Source: Rhodobiaceae bacterium
GTDB lineage: Bacteria; Pseudomonadota; Alphaproteobacteria; Rhizobiales; Tepidamorphaceae
Reading direction: 5' to 3'
Length of the DNA: 64,000 nt
Assembly: GCA_020637855.1 (NCBI GenBank)
Contig: JACKJR010000002.1
Location: 496,001 to 560,000 of the forward strand
Position numbers and translations under genes: made by a program. Below, piece by piece: positions 7,951 to 16,029 of the stretch (positions within the stretch are counted from its first letter, which is position 1; each line of letters opens with the position of its first letter). The notes beneath the pieces are model-generated. The model saw nothing but the letters and a program-made list of their open reading frames with translations. It did no database searches and was not told where the DNA came from.

Positions 7951-7991
7951 GAACACGCGGCGATTCCAATGACGCCTCGGCGATGTTTTGA

Positions 7992-8444
7992 TCAGGCCGC
8001 GTCAAGCGGGGGGATGCGCAGCATCTGGCCGGGATAAATCTTGTCGGGATGCGTCAGCATCGGCCGATTGGCCTCGAAGATCACGTTGTACTTTGCACCC
8101 TTGCCCTTGCCGTAATGCGTCTCGGCGATCTTCCACAGCGTGTCACCCTTCACGACGGTGTAGAACGCAGCGTCCCCTTCGTTCTTGGCCACCTTGATAT
8201 CCTCCTCGACTTTTGAAACGCCGAGGACATTGCCCATCGTCAGGATAATCTTTTCACGTATCGAGTTGCTTGGCGCAGCACCTGCAACCTTCACCTTGTC
8301 GCCATCGACCTCGACCTTCAGGTCGCTTGCTTCAAGGCCGTGCTTCTCCACTTCCTTCTTGAGAGCTTCGGCATCGGGCGAATCGTCATCACCGCCGATG
8401 CCCAGTTTCTCGCCCACACCCTTGATGAAATCGAAAATTCCCAT
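7992..8444 (-). CDS. kbp: BON-LysM protein, Kbp (YgaU) homologue
   Basis: 150 residues, the same length as E. coli Kbp and with a matching N-terminus (MGIFDFIKGVGEKLG). The ATG at 8444 has GGGAGG upstream on the minus strand. A BON domain spans about 24-86 (LKVEVDGDKVKVAG) and a LysM domain about 95-145 (YTVVKGDTLWKIAETHYG, LRIPPLD). No signal peptide is present, as in Kbp, a cytoplasmic potassium-binding protein. That biochemical role is taken from the E. coli protein. It converges with the GST gene. Confidence 0.85.
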   Translation of the reverse strand: MGIFDFIKGVGEKLGIGGDDDSPDAEALKKEVEKHGLEASDLKVEVDGDKVKVAGAAPSNSIREKIILTMGNVLGVSKVEEDIKVAKNEGDAAFYTVVKGDTLWKIAETHYGKGKGAKYNVIFEANRPMLTHPDKIYPGQMLRIPPLDAA

Positions 8445-8702
8445 GACCGGCCTCCCGAACCGTTGCTGATAAATGCCGCACAAACGTTAGCGGCTATTGC
8501 CGCCGGGTCAATGCCGCATGCTGTTGCACTTGCACACGCGACGGCAGAGCATTACCAAGGCCGGCGAAAAATTCGCTGCCACAATGATCGCCGCATCGGT
8601 TGCGGACCTTTCAATCCGCGAATGAATGGCTATATCTGCCCCACGAGCCGGTGCATGAACGCACCAGCGCATTCCCGGCGGACACCCGACCAAAGGAACC
8701 CG

Positions 8703-9662
8703 ATGCTCCCATACGTGATGTTCGTCCTTGGCCTGGCGCTTCTGATGGTGGCTGGCGACCTTCTGGTACGCGGCGCTGTCGGCATTGCCGACCATCTGAA
8801 CATTCCCCCTCTGGTCATCGGCCTGACGGTTGTCGCCTTCGGCACATCCGCGCCTGAGCTTGTCGTTTGCATCAACGCAGCGCTGGACGGCTCTCCCGCC
8901 ATCGCTGTGGGCAATGTCATTGGCTCCAACATCGCAAACGTGCTGCTCGTGCTGGGCGTACCGGCCCTGATCGCTCCCACCGTGACGGACCAGCAGGACG
9001 CGCTGCGCAACACGCTCTACATGATTGGCGCAACGCTCGTGTTCTTCGCATTGTGCCTGACCGGTGCGCTTGCCCGCTGGCAAGGCATGCTGTTGTTTTC
9101 GCTGCTCATCCTGTTCCTGTGGGAATCGGTGCGTTGCTCGCGCAACGGTTCGGACCTGCGCGACGAAATCGAACAGCTCGAGGGCCCGGCGAAGAACATG
9201 ACCATTGCCGTCCTGTTCGCGGTCGGCGGATTGGTCGGACTGCCGTTGGCCGCCGAGATGATGGTCAGCTCCGCCCAGACGATCGCCCGAAGCTGGGGCA
9301 TTTCGGAAGCCGCTATCGGCCTGACCGTCGTGGCGCTCGGCACCTCGCTGCCCGAGCTCGCAGCGACCGTCATGGCCGCAATACGCCGCGAAGGCGCCAT
9401 CGCCATCGGCAATGTCATCGGGTCCAACATCTTCAACCTGCTCGGCATCATGGGCGTCACCTCACTGATCGCCCCGCTAAGCGTCCCCCCCGAAGTGATG
9501 CGCTTCGACATTTGGATCATGCTGATCTCTGCGGTCGTGGTGCTGGCCTTCGTCGGCGGCAAATGGCGCATCAATGCCCCGGCCGGCCTTGCCCTGACGG
9601 TGGCCTACGTCATCTACTGCTGGAGCGTGTTCAACAATGTCAGCCTGCCGTTCTTCGGCTGA
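8703..9662 (+). CDS. Calcium/sodium antiporter (YrbG/CaxA family)
   Basis: 319 residues from ATG 8703 with AAAGGAA upstream; the open frame extends further 5' but without coding character. About ten transmembrane helices. The two alpha repeats of the K+-dependent Na+/Ca2+ exchanger superfamily are plain: VAFGTSAPELVVC then GNVIGSNIANVLLVLG, and VALGTSLPELAATV then GNVIGSNIFNLLGIMG. The repeats are inverted and form the ion site. A cytosolic acidic loop with RDEIEQLEGP lies between the halves. Inner membrane cation exchanger. Confidence 0.92.
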   Translation: MLPYVMFVLGLALLMVAGDLLVRGAVGIADHLNIPPLVIGLTVVAFGTSAPELVVCINAALDGSPAIAVGNVIGSNIANVLLVLGVPALIAPTVTDQQDALRNTLYMIGATLVFFALCLTGALARWQGMLLFSLLILFLWESVRCSRNGSDLRDEIEQLEGPAKNMTIAVLFAVGGLVGLPLAAEMMVSSAQTIARSWGISEAAIGLTVVALGTSLPELAATVMAAIRREGAIAIGNVIGSNIFNLLGIMGVTSLIAPLSVPPEVMRFDIWIMLISAVVVLAFVGGKWRINAPAGLALTVAYVIYCWSVFNNVSLPFFG

Positions 9663-9680
9663 CGTCTGGGGTATTGGCCA

Positions 9681-10436
9681 TTGAGCGGTACCGCACTCGT
9701 GACCGGCGCCTCACGCCGCATCGGACGGGCCATCGCACTTGAACTGGCGCGCATGGGTTCCTGCGTTGCGATCCACACACGCGAAAGCCATTACGAGGAT
9801 GCCGTCAGCCTGTGCGATGAAATCAATCGCAGCGGCACGGCTCGGGTCTTCACCGCAGAGCTCTCAAACCGAGATGCCGTTTCAACCCTGATCGGCGAAG
9901 TCACCGGGGCGCTCGGGCCTGTCCACATTCTCGTGAACAACGCGTCCATGTTCGAACCGGACAGCGCTGCGGATTTCGACGCAGCACTCTGGGATACCCA
10001 TATGAGGGTGAACCTGGAGGCGCCGCTGGTGCTGGCTCGCGACATGGCGGGCGCCCTGCCCGAAGGCATGACCGGTAATGTGATCAACCTGATCGATCAG
10101 CGGGTCTGGCGGCTCAATCCGAACTTCTTCACTTACACCTTGTCGAAATCAGCCCTGTGGACCGCAACCCGCACCATGGCGATGGCATTTGCGCCAAAGG
10201 TGCGCGTCAATGCCATCGGCCCCGGCCCAACGCTGCAGAACGCGCGCCAGGATGCAGCGGATTTCCAGGCGCAGGTTTCCGGCTTGCCGCTCAAGCGCGG
10301 GCCGTCACCTGATGAGATCGCCCGCGCGGTGCGTTTCCTGATTGAGACACCGTCGATAACAGGCCAGATGCTGGCGCTGGACGGTGGTCAGCATCTGGCA
10401 TGGGAGACGCCGGATATCGCGGGCATCCCGGAATAG
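9681..10436 (+). CDS. SDR-family oxidoreductase next to uvrC
   Basis: 251 residues from TTG 9681. Rossmann-fold short-chain dehydrogenase: cofactor loop TGASRRIGRAIA at about 7-19, NNAS at about 91, catalytic Tyr-Lys in TYTLSKSAL, then the nucleotide-binding GPGPT. The Arg residues after the glycine motif favour NADP(H). The sequence resembles pteridine-reductase-like (FolM-type) SDRs, but substrate assignment is tentative. An SDR of this kind upstream of uvrC and pgsA is common in Hyphomicrobiales. Confidence 0.85.
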   Translation: MSGTALVTGASRRIGRAIALELARMGSCVAIHTRESHYEDAVSLCDEINRSGTARVFTAELSNRDAVSTLIGEVTGALGPVHILVNNASMFEPDSAADFDAALWDTHMRVNLEAPLVLARDMAGALPEGMTGNVINLIDQRVWRLNPNFFTYTLSKSALWTATRTMAMAFAPKVRVNAIGPGPTLQNARQDAADFQAQVSGLPLKRGPSPDEIARAVRFLIETPSITGQMLALDGGQHLAWETPDIAGIPE

Positions 10437-10485
10437 AGCTTCCACGCCTGAAAAGCGCGGGAATCGCGCTATCTCTTAAGCCGCC

Positions 10486-12387
10486 ATGGACACCGACACG
10501 CAAAAGCCGAACAAGACCGGACCGCAGGTTATCGCGGCTGCGCAGAAACGCGCGCCCGCTGGCCCCGGCGTCTACCGCATGTTCGATGGCGAAGGCGAGA
10601 TCCTCTATGTCGGCAAGGCGCGCAGCATCAGGAAGCGCATCGCCAGCTACACCCGCCTCGGCGGTCAGACCAACCGCATCATGCGGATGATCTCCGAAAC
10701 TGCTTCGATGGAATTCGTCTCCACCGAGACGGAAACAGAGGCACTGCTGCTCGAAGCCAACATGATCAAGCGGCTGCGGCCGCGCTACAACGTGCTGCTG
10801 CGCGACGACAAGTCGTTTCCTTATATCCTGATCTCGCGCGATCATGACGCTCCGCAGCTTGCCAAGCACCGCGGAGCGCGCAGCCGCAAGGGCGACTATT
10901 TCGGCCCCTTCGCGTCGGCTGGTGCCGTCAACCGGGCGCTCAACGCCATGCAGCGCGCCTTCCTGCTGCGCACTTGTTCGGACTCGGTCTACGAAAGCCG
11001 CACGCGCCCCTGCCTGCTCTATCAAATCAAGCGCTGCGCGGCGCCATGCACCGGCGAAATTTCGCTGTCCGAGTATGAAAATCTTGTCGGTGAGGCAAAC
11101 CGCTTCCTGTCCGGCAAGAGCCGCGGTGTGCGCGGCGAACTCGGCAAGGCGATGGAGGAGGCCTCCGACGCGCTCGATTTCGAGCGAGCAGCCCTGCTGC
11201 GCGACCGCCTCGCCGCCATGAGCCACATCCAGGCGCATCAGGGCATCAATCCGGGCAATGTCGAGGAGGCCGACGTCTTCGCCATTCATCACGAAGGCGG
11301 CCAGTTCTGCATCCAGGTGTTCTTCTTCCGCGCCAGCCAGAACTGGGGCAACCGCGCTTACTTTCCCAAGGCCGATGCCGCCCTTGATGAAGCCGAAGTG
11401 CTGCAGTCCTTCCTTACCCAGTTCTATGACGACAAACCCTGCCCTCGTCTGATCCTCGTTTCGCACGACTTGCCGGAGGCCGAATTGCTCACCGAGGCGC
11501 TGAGCGCGCGTGCGGGTCGCAAGGTTGAACTCAGCGCACCGCAGCGCGGCGAAAAGCGCGGCCTGACCGAACACGCCATGACCAATGCACGCGAAGCCCT
11601 GGGGCGGCGCATGGCAGAAAGCGCCAGCCAGAACAAACTGCTGAAGGGTATCGCCGAAGCCTTCGATCTCGCCGAGCCGCCACAGCGCATCGAGGTCTAC
11701 GACAACAGTCACATCATGGGCACCAACGCTGTTGGGGTCATGATCGTGGCAGGCCCCGAAGGCTTCGAGAAAGGCCAGTACCGCAAGTTCAACATCAAGT
11801 CGGAAAATCTGACGCCGGGCGATGATTACGCGATGATGCGCGAGGTGCTGACCCGCCGGTTCACCCGGCTGCTGAAGGAAAACGCCGAAGGAGACAATCC
11901 CGGCAGGGATGGTGGCGAACGCGATGCCGCATGGCCCGACCTCCTGTTGATTGACGGCGGCAAGGGCCAGCTTGGTGCGGTCGTCGGTGTGATGGAGGAA
12001 CTGGGCATCAGCGACGTATGCGTCGTCGGTGTCGCCAAGGGACCGGAACGCGACGCGGGCCGCGAGCATTTCTTCATGCCCGGACGCGAATCGTTCCGCC
12101 TCGAACCGCGCGATCCGGTGCTCTACTATCTGCAACGCTTGCGCGACGAGGCGCACCGTTTCGCCATCGGCACGCATCGGGCGCGGCGCAAGACGGCGAT
12201 GGCAAAAAACCCGCTCGACGAGATTTCCGGCATCGGACCAACACGAAAACGCGCACTATTGATGCATTTCGGCTCGGCAAAAGCGGTTTCGCGCGCAGGC
12301 CTCGCCGATCTGGAAGCAACGCCTGGCATCAGTCGCCAGATGGCGCGGCTCGTCTACGATCATTTTCACGAAGGCGGTAACGCGTAA
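10486..12387 (+). CDS. uvrC: Excinuclease ABC subunit C
   Basis: 633 residues, normal length. GIY-YIG nuclease domain at the N-terminus (PGVYRMFDGEGEILYVGKA at about 26-44) for the 3' incision; four-Cys-type region around TRPCLLYQIKRCAAPC; UVR (UvrB-binding) motif near 205-240; RNase H-like domain for the 5' incision (EVYDNSHIMGTNAVG and LLIDGGKGQL); C-terminal helix-hairpin-helix pair (EISGIGPTRKRALL) for DNA binding. It dual-incises damaged DNA together with UvrAB. It precedes pgsA by 67 bp. Confidence 0.98.
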   Translation: MDTDTQKPNKTGPQVIAAAQKRAPAGPGVYRMFDGEGEILYVGKARSIRKRIASYTRLGGQTNRIMRMISETASMEFVSTETETEALLLEANMIKRLRPRYNVLLRDDKSFPYILISRDHDAPQLAKHRGARSRKGDYFGPFASAGAVNRALNAMQRAFLLRTCSDSVYESRTRPCLLYQIKRCAAPCTGEISLSEYENLVGEANRFLSGKSRGVRGELGKAMEEASDALDFERAALLRDRLAAMSHIQAHQGINPGNVEEADVFAIHHEGGQFCIQVFFFRASQNWGNRAYFPKADAALDEAEVLQSFLTQFYDDKPCPRLILVSHDLPEAELLTEALSARAGRKVELSAPQRGEKRGLTEHAMTNAREALGRRMAESASQNKLLKGIAEAFDLAEPPQRIEVYDNSHIMGTNAVGVMIVAGPEGFEKGQYRKFNIKSENLTPGDDYAMMREVLTRRFTRLLKENAEGDNPGRDGGERDAAWPDLLLIDGGKGQLGAVVGVMEELGISDVCVVGVAKGPERDAGREHFFMPGRESFRLEPRDPVLYYLQRLRDEAHRFAIGTHRARRKTAMAKNPLDEISGIGPTRKRALLMHFGSAKAVSRAGLADLEATPGISRQMARLVYDHFHEGGNA

Positions 12388-12454
12388 CATACACTTTCCC
12401 GCCATTTTGCTGTGAAATATTGACCTTTCAGCAGCTTGCGAGCACTTTGGCCCC

Positions 12455-13075
12455 ATGACAGCGAACAACGATACCATTCCGACAGGTTCCCGGAGCGGAC
12501 GCGACCAGCTCGCGGCACTGCCGAATCTGTTGACCTATGGCCGCATCGCGGCGGTGCCGCTGTTCGTCGCCTGTTTCTTCATCGAGGGTCATGTCGGGCG
12601 CTGGCTGGCGCTGTTCATCTTCGTGGCGGCAAGCGTCACGGATTTCCTCGACGGATACCTTGCCCGCGCCTTCGACCAGCATTCCTCGCTCGGGCGCATG
12701 CTCGATCCGATCGCCGACAAGCTGCTGGTCGCAGCAGCCCTTCTGGTGCTGACCTTTGTCGGCACGATCGGCGCCGTATCGCTATGGGCCGCGCTGGTCA
12801 TCCTCAGCCGCGAGATTCTCGTCTCCGGCCTGCGCGAGTTTCTCGCCGAGGTGCGCGTCAGCGTACCCGTCTCCCGCCTTGCCAAGTGGAAGACCGCGCT
12901 ACAGATGACCGCCATCGGCTTTCTGGTTGCCGGCCCCGCCGGTGACGCGGTTACAGGTGGCGAGCTGGTGACCCGCATCGGCGTTGCGGGCCTTTGGATT
13001 GCCGCTGTGCTGACGCTTTACACCGGCTATGACTATTTCCGCGCCAGCTACCGCTACCTGATGGATGATGCCTGA
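12455..13075 (+). CDS. pgsA: CDP-diacylglycerol--glycerol-3-phosphate 3-phosphatidyltransferase
   Basis: 206 residues with about five membrane helices. The CDP-alcohol phosphatidyltransferase signature D-G-x2-A-R-x8-G-x3-D-x3-D is intact (DGYLARAFDQHSSLGRMLD, then PIAD). It makes phosphatidylglycerol phosphate for anionic membrane lipid synthesis. The stop codon directly abuts a 44-bp palindromic repeat. The following genes moaD and moaE are in the same direction, and uvrC-pgsA-moaD-moaE is a common order in Hyphomicrobiales. Confidence 0.95.
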   Translation: MTANNDTIPTGSRSGRDQLAALPNLLTYGRIAAVPLFVACFFIEGHVGRWLALFIFVAASVTDFLDGYLARAFDQHSSLGRMLDPIADKLLVAAALLVLTFVGTIGAVSLWAALVILSREILVSGLREFLAEVRVSVPVSRLAKWKTALQMTAIGFLVAGPAGDAVTGGELVTRIGVAGLWIAAVLTLYTGYDYFRASYRYLMDDA

Positions 13076-13120
13076 GCAATTCCAGGAAAAGCGTGAGCGG
13101 TTTTCTTCTCCGGAATTGCG
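13076..13120. repeat. 44-bp palindromic repeat, copy A
   Basis: It begins right after the pgsA stop codon. Outer arms GCAATTCC (13076-13083) and GGAATTGC (13112-13119), inner arms GGAAAA and GTTTTC. Two related copies lie at 22862-22905 and 22920-22964. In mRNA it makes a strong stem between pgsA and moaD. Confidence 0.85.
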
Positions 13121-13147
13121 TAAAAGAACAAGAAGCAAGGCTACGCG

Positions 13148-13408
13148 ATGACTGAACTCAACCTCCGCTATTTCGCATGGGTGCGTGAACGCATCGGCAC
13201 CGCGCATGAAAGCATCGAGCTTCCCGGCGATATCGCAACCGTTGCTGATCTGCTCGGCTGGCTGAAAACCCGCGGCCCCGAATACGAGCACGCCTTCGAA
13301 CAGACCGACGTGATCCGCACCGCCATAGACCAGACCCATGTGCCGCATGAGACGCCAATTGCCGGTGCACACGAGGTGGCCTTCTTCCCGCCGATGACCG
13401 GCGGTTGA
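13148..13408 (+). CDS. moaD: Molybdopterin synthase sulfur carrier subunit
   Basis: 86 residues, ubiquitin-like beta-grasp protein ending in the diagnostic Gly-Gly (FFPPMTGG), which is thiocarboxylated to donate sulfur to cyclic pyranopterin monophosphate. The start of the fold (LRYFAWVRERIGTAHE) and the PPMTGG tail match MoaD. Eight bases separate it from moaE, its catalytic partner. Confidence 0.95.
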   Translation: MTELNLRYFAWVRERIGTAHESIELPGDIATVADLLGWLKTRGPEYEHAFEQTDVIRTAIDQTHVPHETPIAGAHEVAFFPPMTGG

Positions 13409-13415
13409 TCCCTCC

Positions 13416-13877
13416 ATGGCGACGGTCCGCGTACAGACAGAACCTTTCGACGTTGCCGCTGAGGTTCAGGCACTTGTCAGCGGGCGCACCGACATCGGTG
13501 CCGTTGTGACCTTTACCGGCCTGTGCCGCGACGAAGGCGGTACGCTGTCGGCGCTTGAACTCGAGCACTATCCCGGCATGGCCGAAACGGAAATTATCCG
13601 TGTCGCGGCAGAAGCCCAGCAACGCTGGCCACTGAACGGCATCACGGCGATCCACCGTTATGGAAAGATCATGCCGGGCGATGCGATCGTCCTGGTCATC
13701 ACGGCCTCGGCCCATCGCACAGCCGCATTCGAGGCCGCCGAATTCCTGATGGACTACCTCAAGACCCGCGCCCCCTTCTGGAAGAAGGAACACCATGCTG
13801 ACGGCTCCGAAGGTGACTGGGTCGAGGCGAAGGATGCCGATGACGCCGCCGCAGGCAGGTGGCGCGAGGATATGTAG
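13416..13877 (+). CDS. moaE: Molybdopterin synthase catalytic subunit
   Basis: 153 residues. MoaE landmarks: TDIGAVVTFTGLCRDEG, LELEHYPGMAE, ITAIHRYGKIMPGDAIVLV, HRTAAFEAAEFLMDYLKTRAPFWKKE with the catalytic Lys in the FWKKE region, and a C-terminal W. It converts precursor Z to molybdopterin with thiocarboxylated MoaD. The rest of the moa/mog/moe set is not in this window. Confidence 0.95.
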   Translation: MATVRVQTEPFDVAAEVQALVSGRTDIGAVVTFTGLCRDEGGTLSALELEHYPGMAETEIIRVAAEAQQRWPLNGITAIHRYGKIMPGDAIVLVITASAHRTAAFEAAEFLMDYLKTRAPFWKKEHHADGSEGDWVEAKDADDAAAGRWREDM

Positions 13878-13969
13878 GCGGACACCCGCGCCAGCGGCCT
13901 TCTTTCCGCCGGAATGCGCCCTGCAAATATACATGCCAGGCAACCACTGACGAATAACCGGACGGGGCG

Positions 13970-14644
13970 GTGTTGAAGGCTGCCGCATCGGCACATCCAA
14001 GCCAAAATGCTCCGGTGCCCGGCCTCCGCCTTGCGCTGCCGCTTTCGATCGCACTGCATGTATTGTGCGCGGTCTTGCTCGTCTCCTCGCTCACGGCAGA
14101 CCCGCCTCCCGTGCCGCCGATGCGCACTGTCTCCGTGGAACTCATCAGTCCCGAAGAGTTCGCTGCCATGCGCGCGCCCGCATCGGATGCGGCGTTGCGG
14201 GGCGATGCGGCTTCTTCCACACCGGGCGCTCCGCGCAATGACATGATCCACGCCACATCGGTCCTCTCGGCACGGGTGTTGGCCGATCCCCGCAACCGGC
14301 AGGCGCGCGAAGCCCTGCCCGGTCTCGCTCCCGACGAACGCATATTGCAGATCTGCAATCTGGAAGCGATGGAACAGGTTGCCGCCTGGGATCCCGGCTT
14401 CAAGCCGGATTACATCGTTGCCTACGCCACGGCCGACATCAGGATGTCCCCGCAAGAGATAGAGGCAAATGGCGGCGCGATGCACAGCAGGCACGATTGG
14501 TACGCCATTCGTTACCGCTGCATGGTTTCGCCGGACCGCAGCAAGGTCGTTGCCTTCGATTTCAGGGTCGGCGACCCGATCCCGGAAAACGACTGGAGTG
14601 CATACAACCTGCCGGTCGGAGGCGACATGGACCACGGCGACTAG
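13970..14644 (+). CDS. DUF930-family envelope protein
   Basis: 224 residues from a GTG at 13970. One N-terminal transmembrane segment (about 22-40) is followed by a Pro-rich stretch (PPPVPPMRTVSVELI, reminiscent of TonB-like proteins) and a variable linker. The C-terminal DUF930 domain is clear: LADPRNRQAREALPGLAPDERILQICNLEAMEQV, DWYAIRYRCMV with its paired Cys, and FRVGDPIPENDW. DUF930 has no known function and is typical of rhizobia. Anchored in the inner membrane with a periplasmic domain by prediction. Confidence 0.85.
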   Translation: MLKAAASAHPSQNAPVPGLRLALPLSIALHVLCAVLLVSSLTADPPPVPPMRTVSVELISPEEFAAMRAPASDAALRGDAASSTPGAPRNDMIHATSVLSARVLADPRNRQAREALPGLAPDERILQICNLEAMEQVAAWDPGFKPDYIVAYATADIRMSPQEIEANGGAMHSRHDWYAIRYRCMVSPDRSKVVAFDFRVGDPIPENDWSAYNLPVGGDMDHGD

Positions 14645-14708
14645 GATCAGGACTTATTCGCATCTTGCCGCTTCCCGCCGGTCATGCCGAAAAATCATCC
14701 CCGGCTTT

Positions 14709-15911
14709 TCATGCTTCCGCCGGCATGCCGAAGACGACGATCGCCAGTCCCAGCAGCGCCAGCAACCCGAAGGAAACGGCGCGAATACCCAGCCCGCCAT
14801 TGCGCCACGCGCTCACTGCGGCAATCGCGGCCTGTAGCGCGTAGTACAGCGCAAAGGCTCGAGAGGCATGGGAAATGATCTCGAACACATTGGAAAACCA
14901 GGTCAGCGCAACACCGATCACGGCCAGCAGGGCATAGGCCAGCCTTTGGGTGATCCTGCCGCCGGACAATTCCTCGAACAAACCGCCCGCACCGCCAGTG
15001 TCGGCAATCGCTGCGCTCAGTTGCGCACTTAACGCGGCCGCAACGAGGATCAGGGGGAGGATCGGCGCAACCACGTCCATCATGCCGATGATGGCGGTCT
15101 CGCTCAGCTTGAGTTCGCCAACCGAGAACACGTAGGCCATGAGACCGATATAGACCATGTAGATCACCGTGGTGATGAACTGCGCGCGCCGCATCGAGTT
15201 GATGCGGGTTGGCGCATCGTAGGTTGCGCCCAAGTAGCGGGACGTCTCGAAACCCTGCACGGTGACGAGTAGGCCAAAGGCCAGAGCGATGCCTTGCCAG
15301 CCTGTCAGCTGCGGTGCGTTGAAGGTCAGTTCGCCGGCGGCGGCATGCCGGCCGAAATAGACGGCGAGCGCCAGGATCAGCCCGGCAATGATCGCCAGTT
15401 TGAAATTGACCGAAACCTGTTCAAGCTTCTCCAGCGCCCGGAAACCGCGTGTCCACCCGGTAACCAGCACGAAGGCGAAGGCCGCAGTGGTCAGCAGCTT
15501 GGCGTCGGTATCCGCTCCAGCGCCCGTAAGGCTGACGCCGAATGCGCCGAACAGGTTGAGATAATAGGCCACGGAAATGATGTAGGCGAAGGCAAGCACC
15601 CAAGACGCGGCGGTCTCGAGCACCTCGACCACATTGCCGCGATATGCGTGCGTTTCACCGACCTCGGCAATGTTGAAGCGGATCGCCGCGCCGAAACCAT
15701 ATGCAACGGCGCACAGGAACGCCATGATCAGCGGCGCATAGAGGCCATAGGAAATCTGCAGCAATGGTCCCAGAACGAGGAAGCCGCTGCCGATGATCGA
15801 TGCAAGCGGTGTGATCGTCGCCCGCCAGCCACGATTTCCAGCGACTGCGGGATGGAAAAGGAAGGCGCCTGCCACGATAACGGTCGCCAGGATGCCCACA
15901 TTCAGCAACAT
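14709..15911 (-). CDS. APC-superfamily-like permease
   Basis: 400 residues with about eleven transmembrane helices. The first helix region has IIGSGFLVLGPLLQ, a broken-helix pattern like the unwound helix 1 of LeuT-fold amino acid permeases. A later segment QGFETSRYLGATYDAPTRINSMRRAQF matches the helix-6/loop region of APC transporters. No substrate can be read from sequence. It is convergent with the DUF930 gene, and the next minus-strand gene starts 2 kb away, so it may be a single-gene unit. Confidence 0.7.
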   Translation of the reverse strand: MLLNVGILATVIVAGAFLFHPAVAGNRGWRATITPLASIIGSGFLVLGPLLQISYGLYAPLIMAFLCAVAYGFGAAIRFNIAEVGETHAYRGNVVEVLETAASWVLAFAYIISVAYYLNLFGAFGVSLTGAGADTDAKLLTTAAFAFVLVTGWTRGFRALEKLEQVSVNFKLAIIAGLILALAVYFGRHAAAGELTFNAPQLTGWQGIALAFGLLVTVQGFETSRYLGATYDAPTRINSMRRAQFITTVIYMVYIGLMAYVFSVGELKLSETAIIGMMDVVAPILPLILVAAALSAQLSAAIADTGGAGGLFEELSGGRITQRLAYALLAVIGVALTWFSNVFEIISHASRAFALYYALQAAIAAVSAWRNGGLGIRAVSFGLLALLGLAIVVFGMPAEA

Positions 15912-16029
15912 CGGAAATCCATTGAAGCATCGCCGCGCGATGTCAGGAAGATGAGCGGAAACTCAAGCACCGCCCAAGTGTCACGTTGACGCATGTTTGC
16001 TGAACAGCGCAAGCAATCAGCCGGCAATC

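Noticed and set aside
8340..8702. 5' extension of the antiporter frame
   Set aside because: It runs antisense through the kbp gene. The ATG at 8703 has AAAGGAA upstream and opens the first helix.
10291..12177. A 628-codon open frame antisense to uvrC
   Set aside because: It mirrors uvrC, which has complete domain motifs. Long antisense frames are expected in high-GC DNA, and the translated product shows no family pattern.
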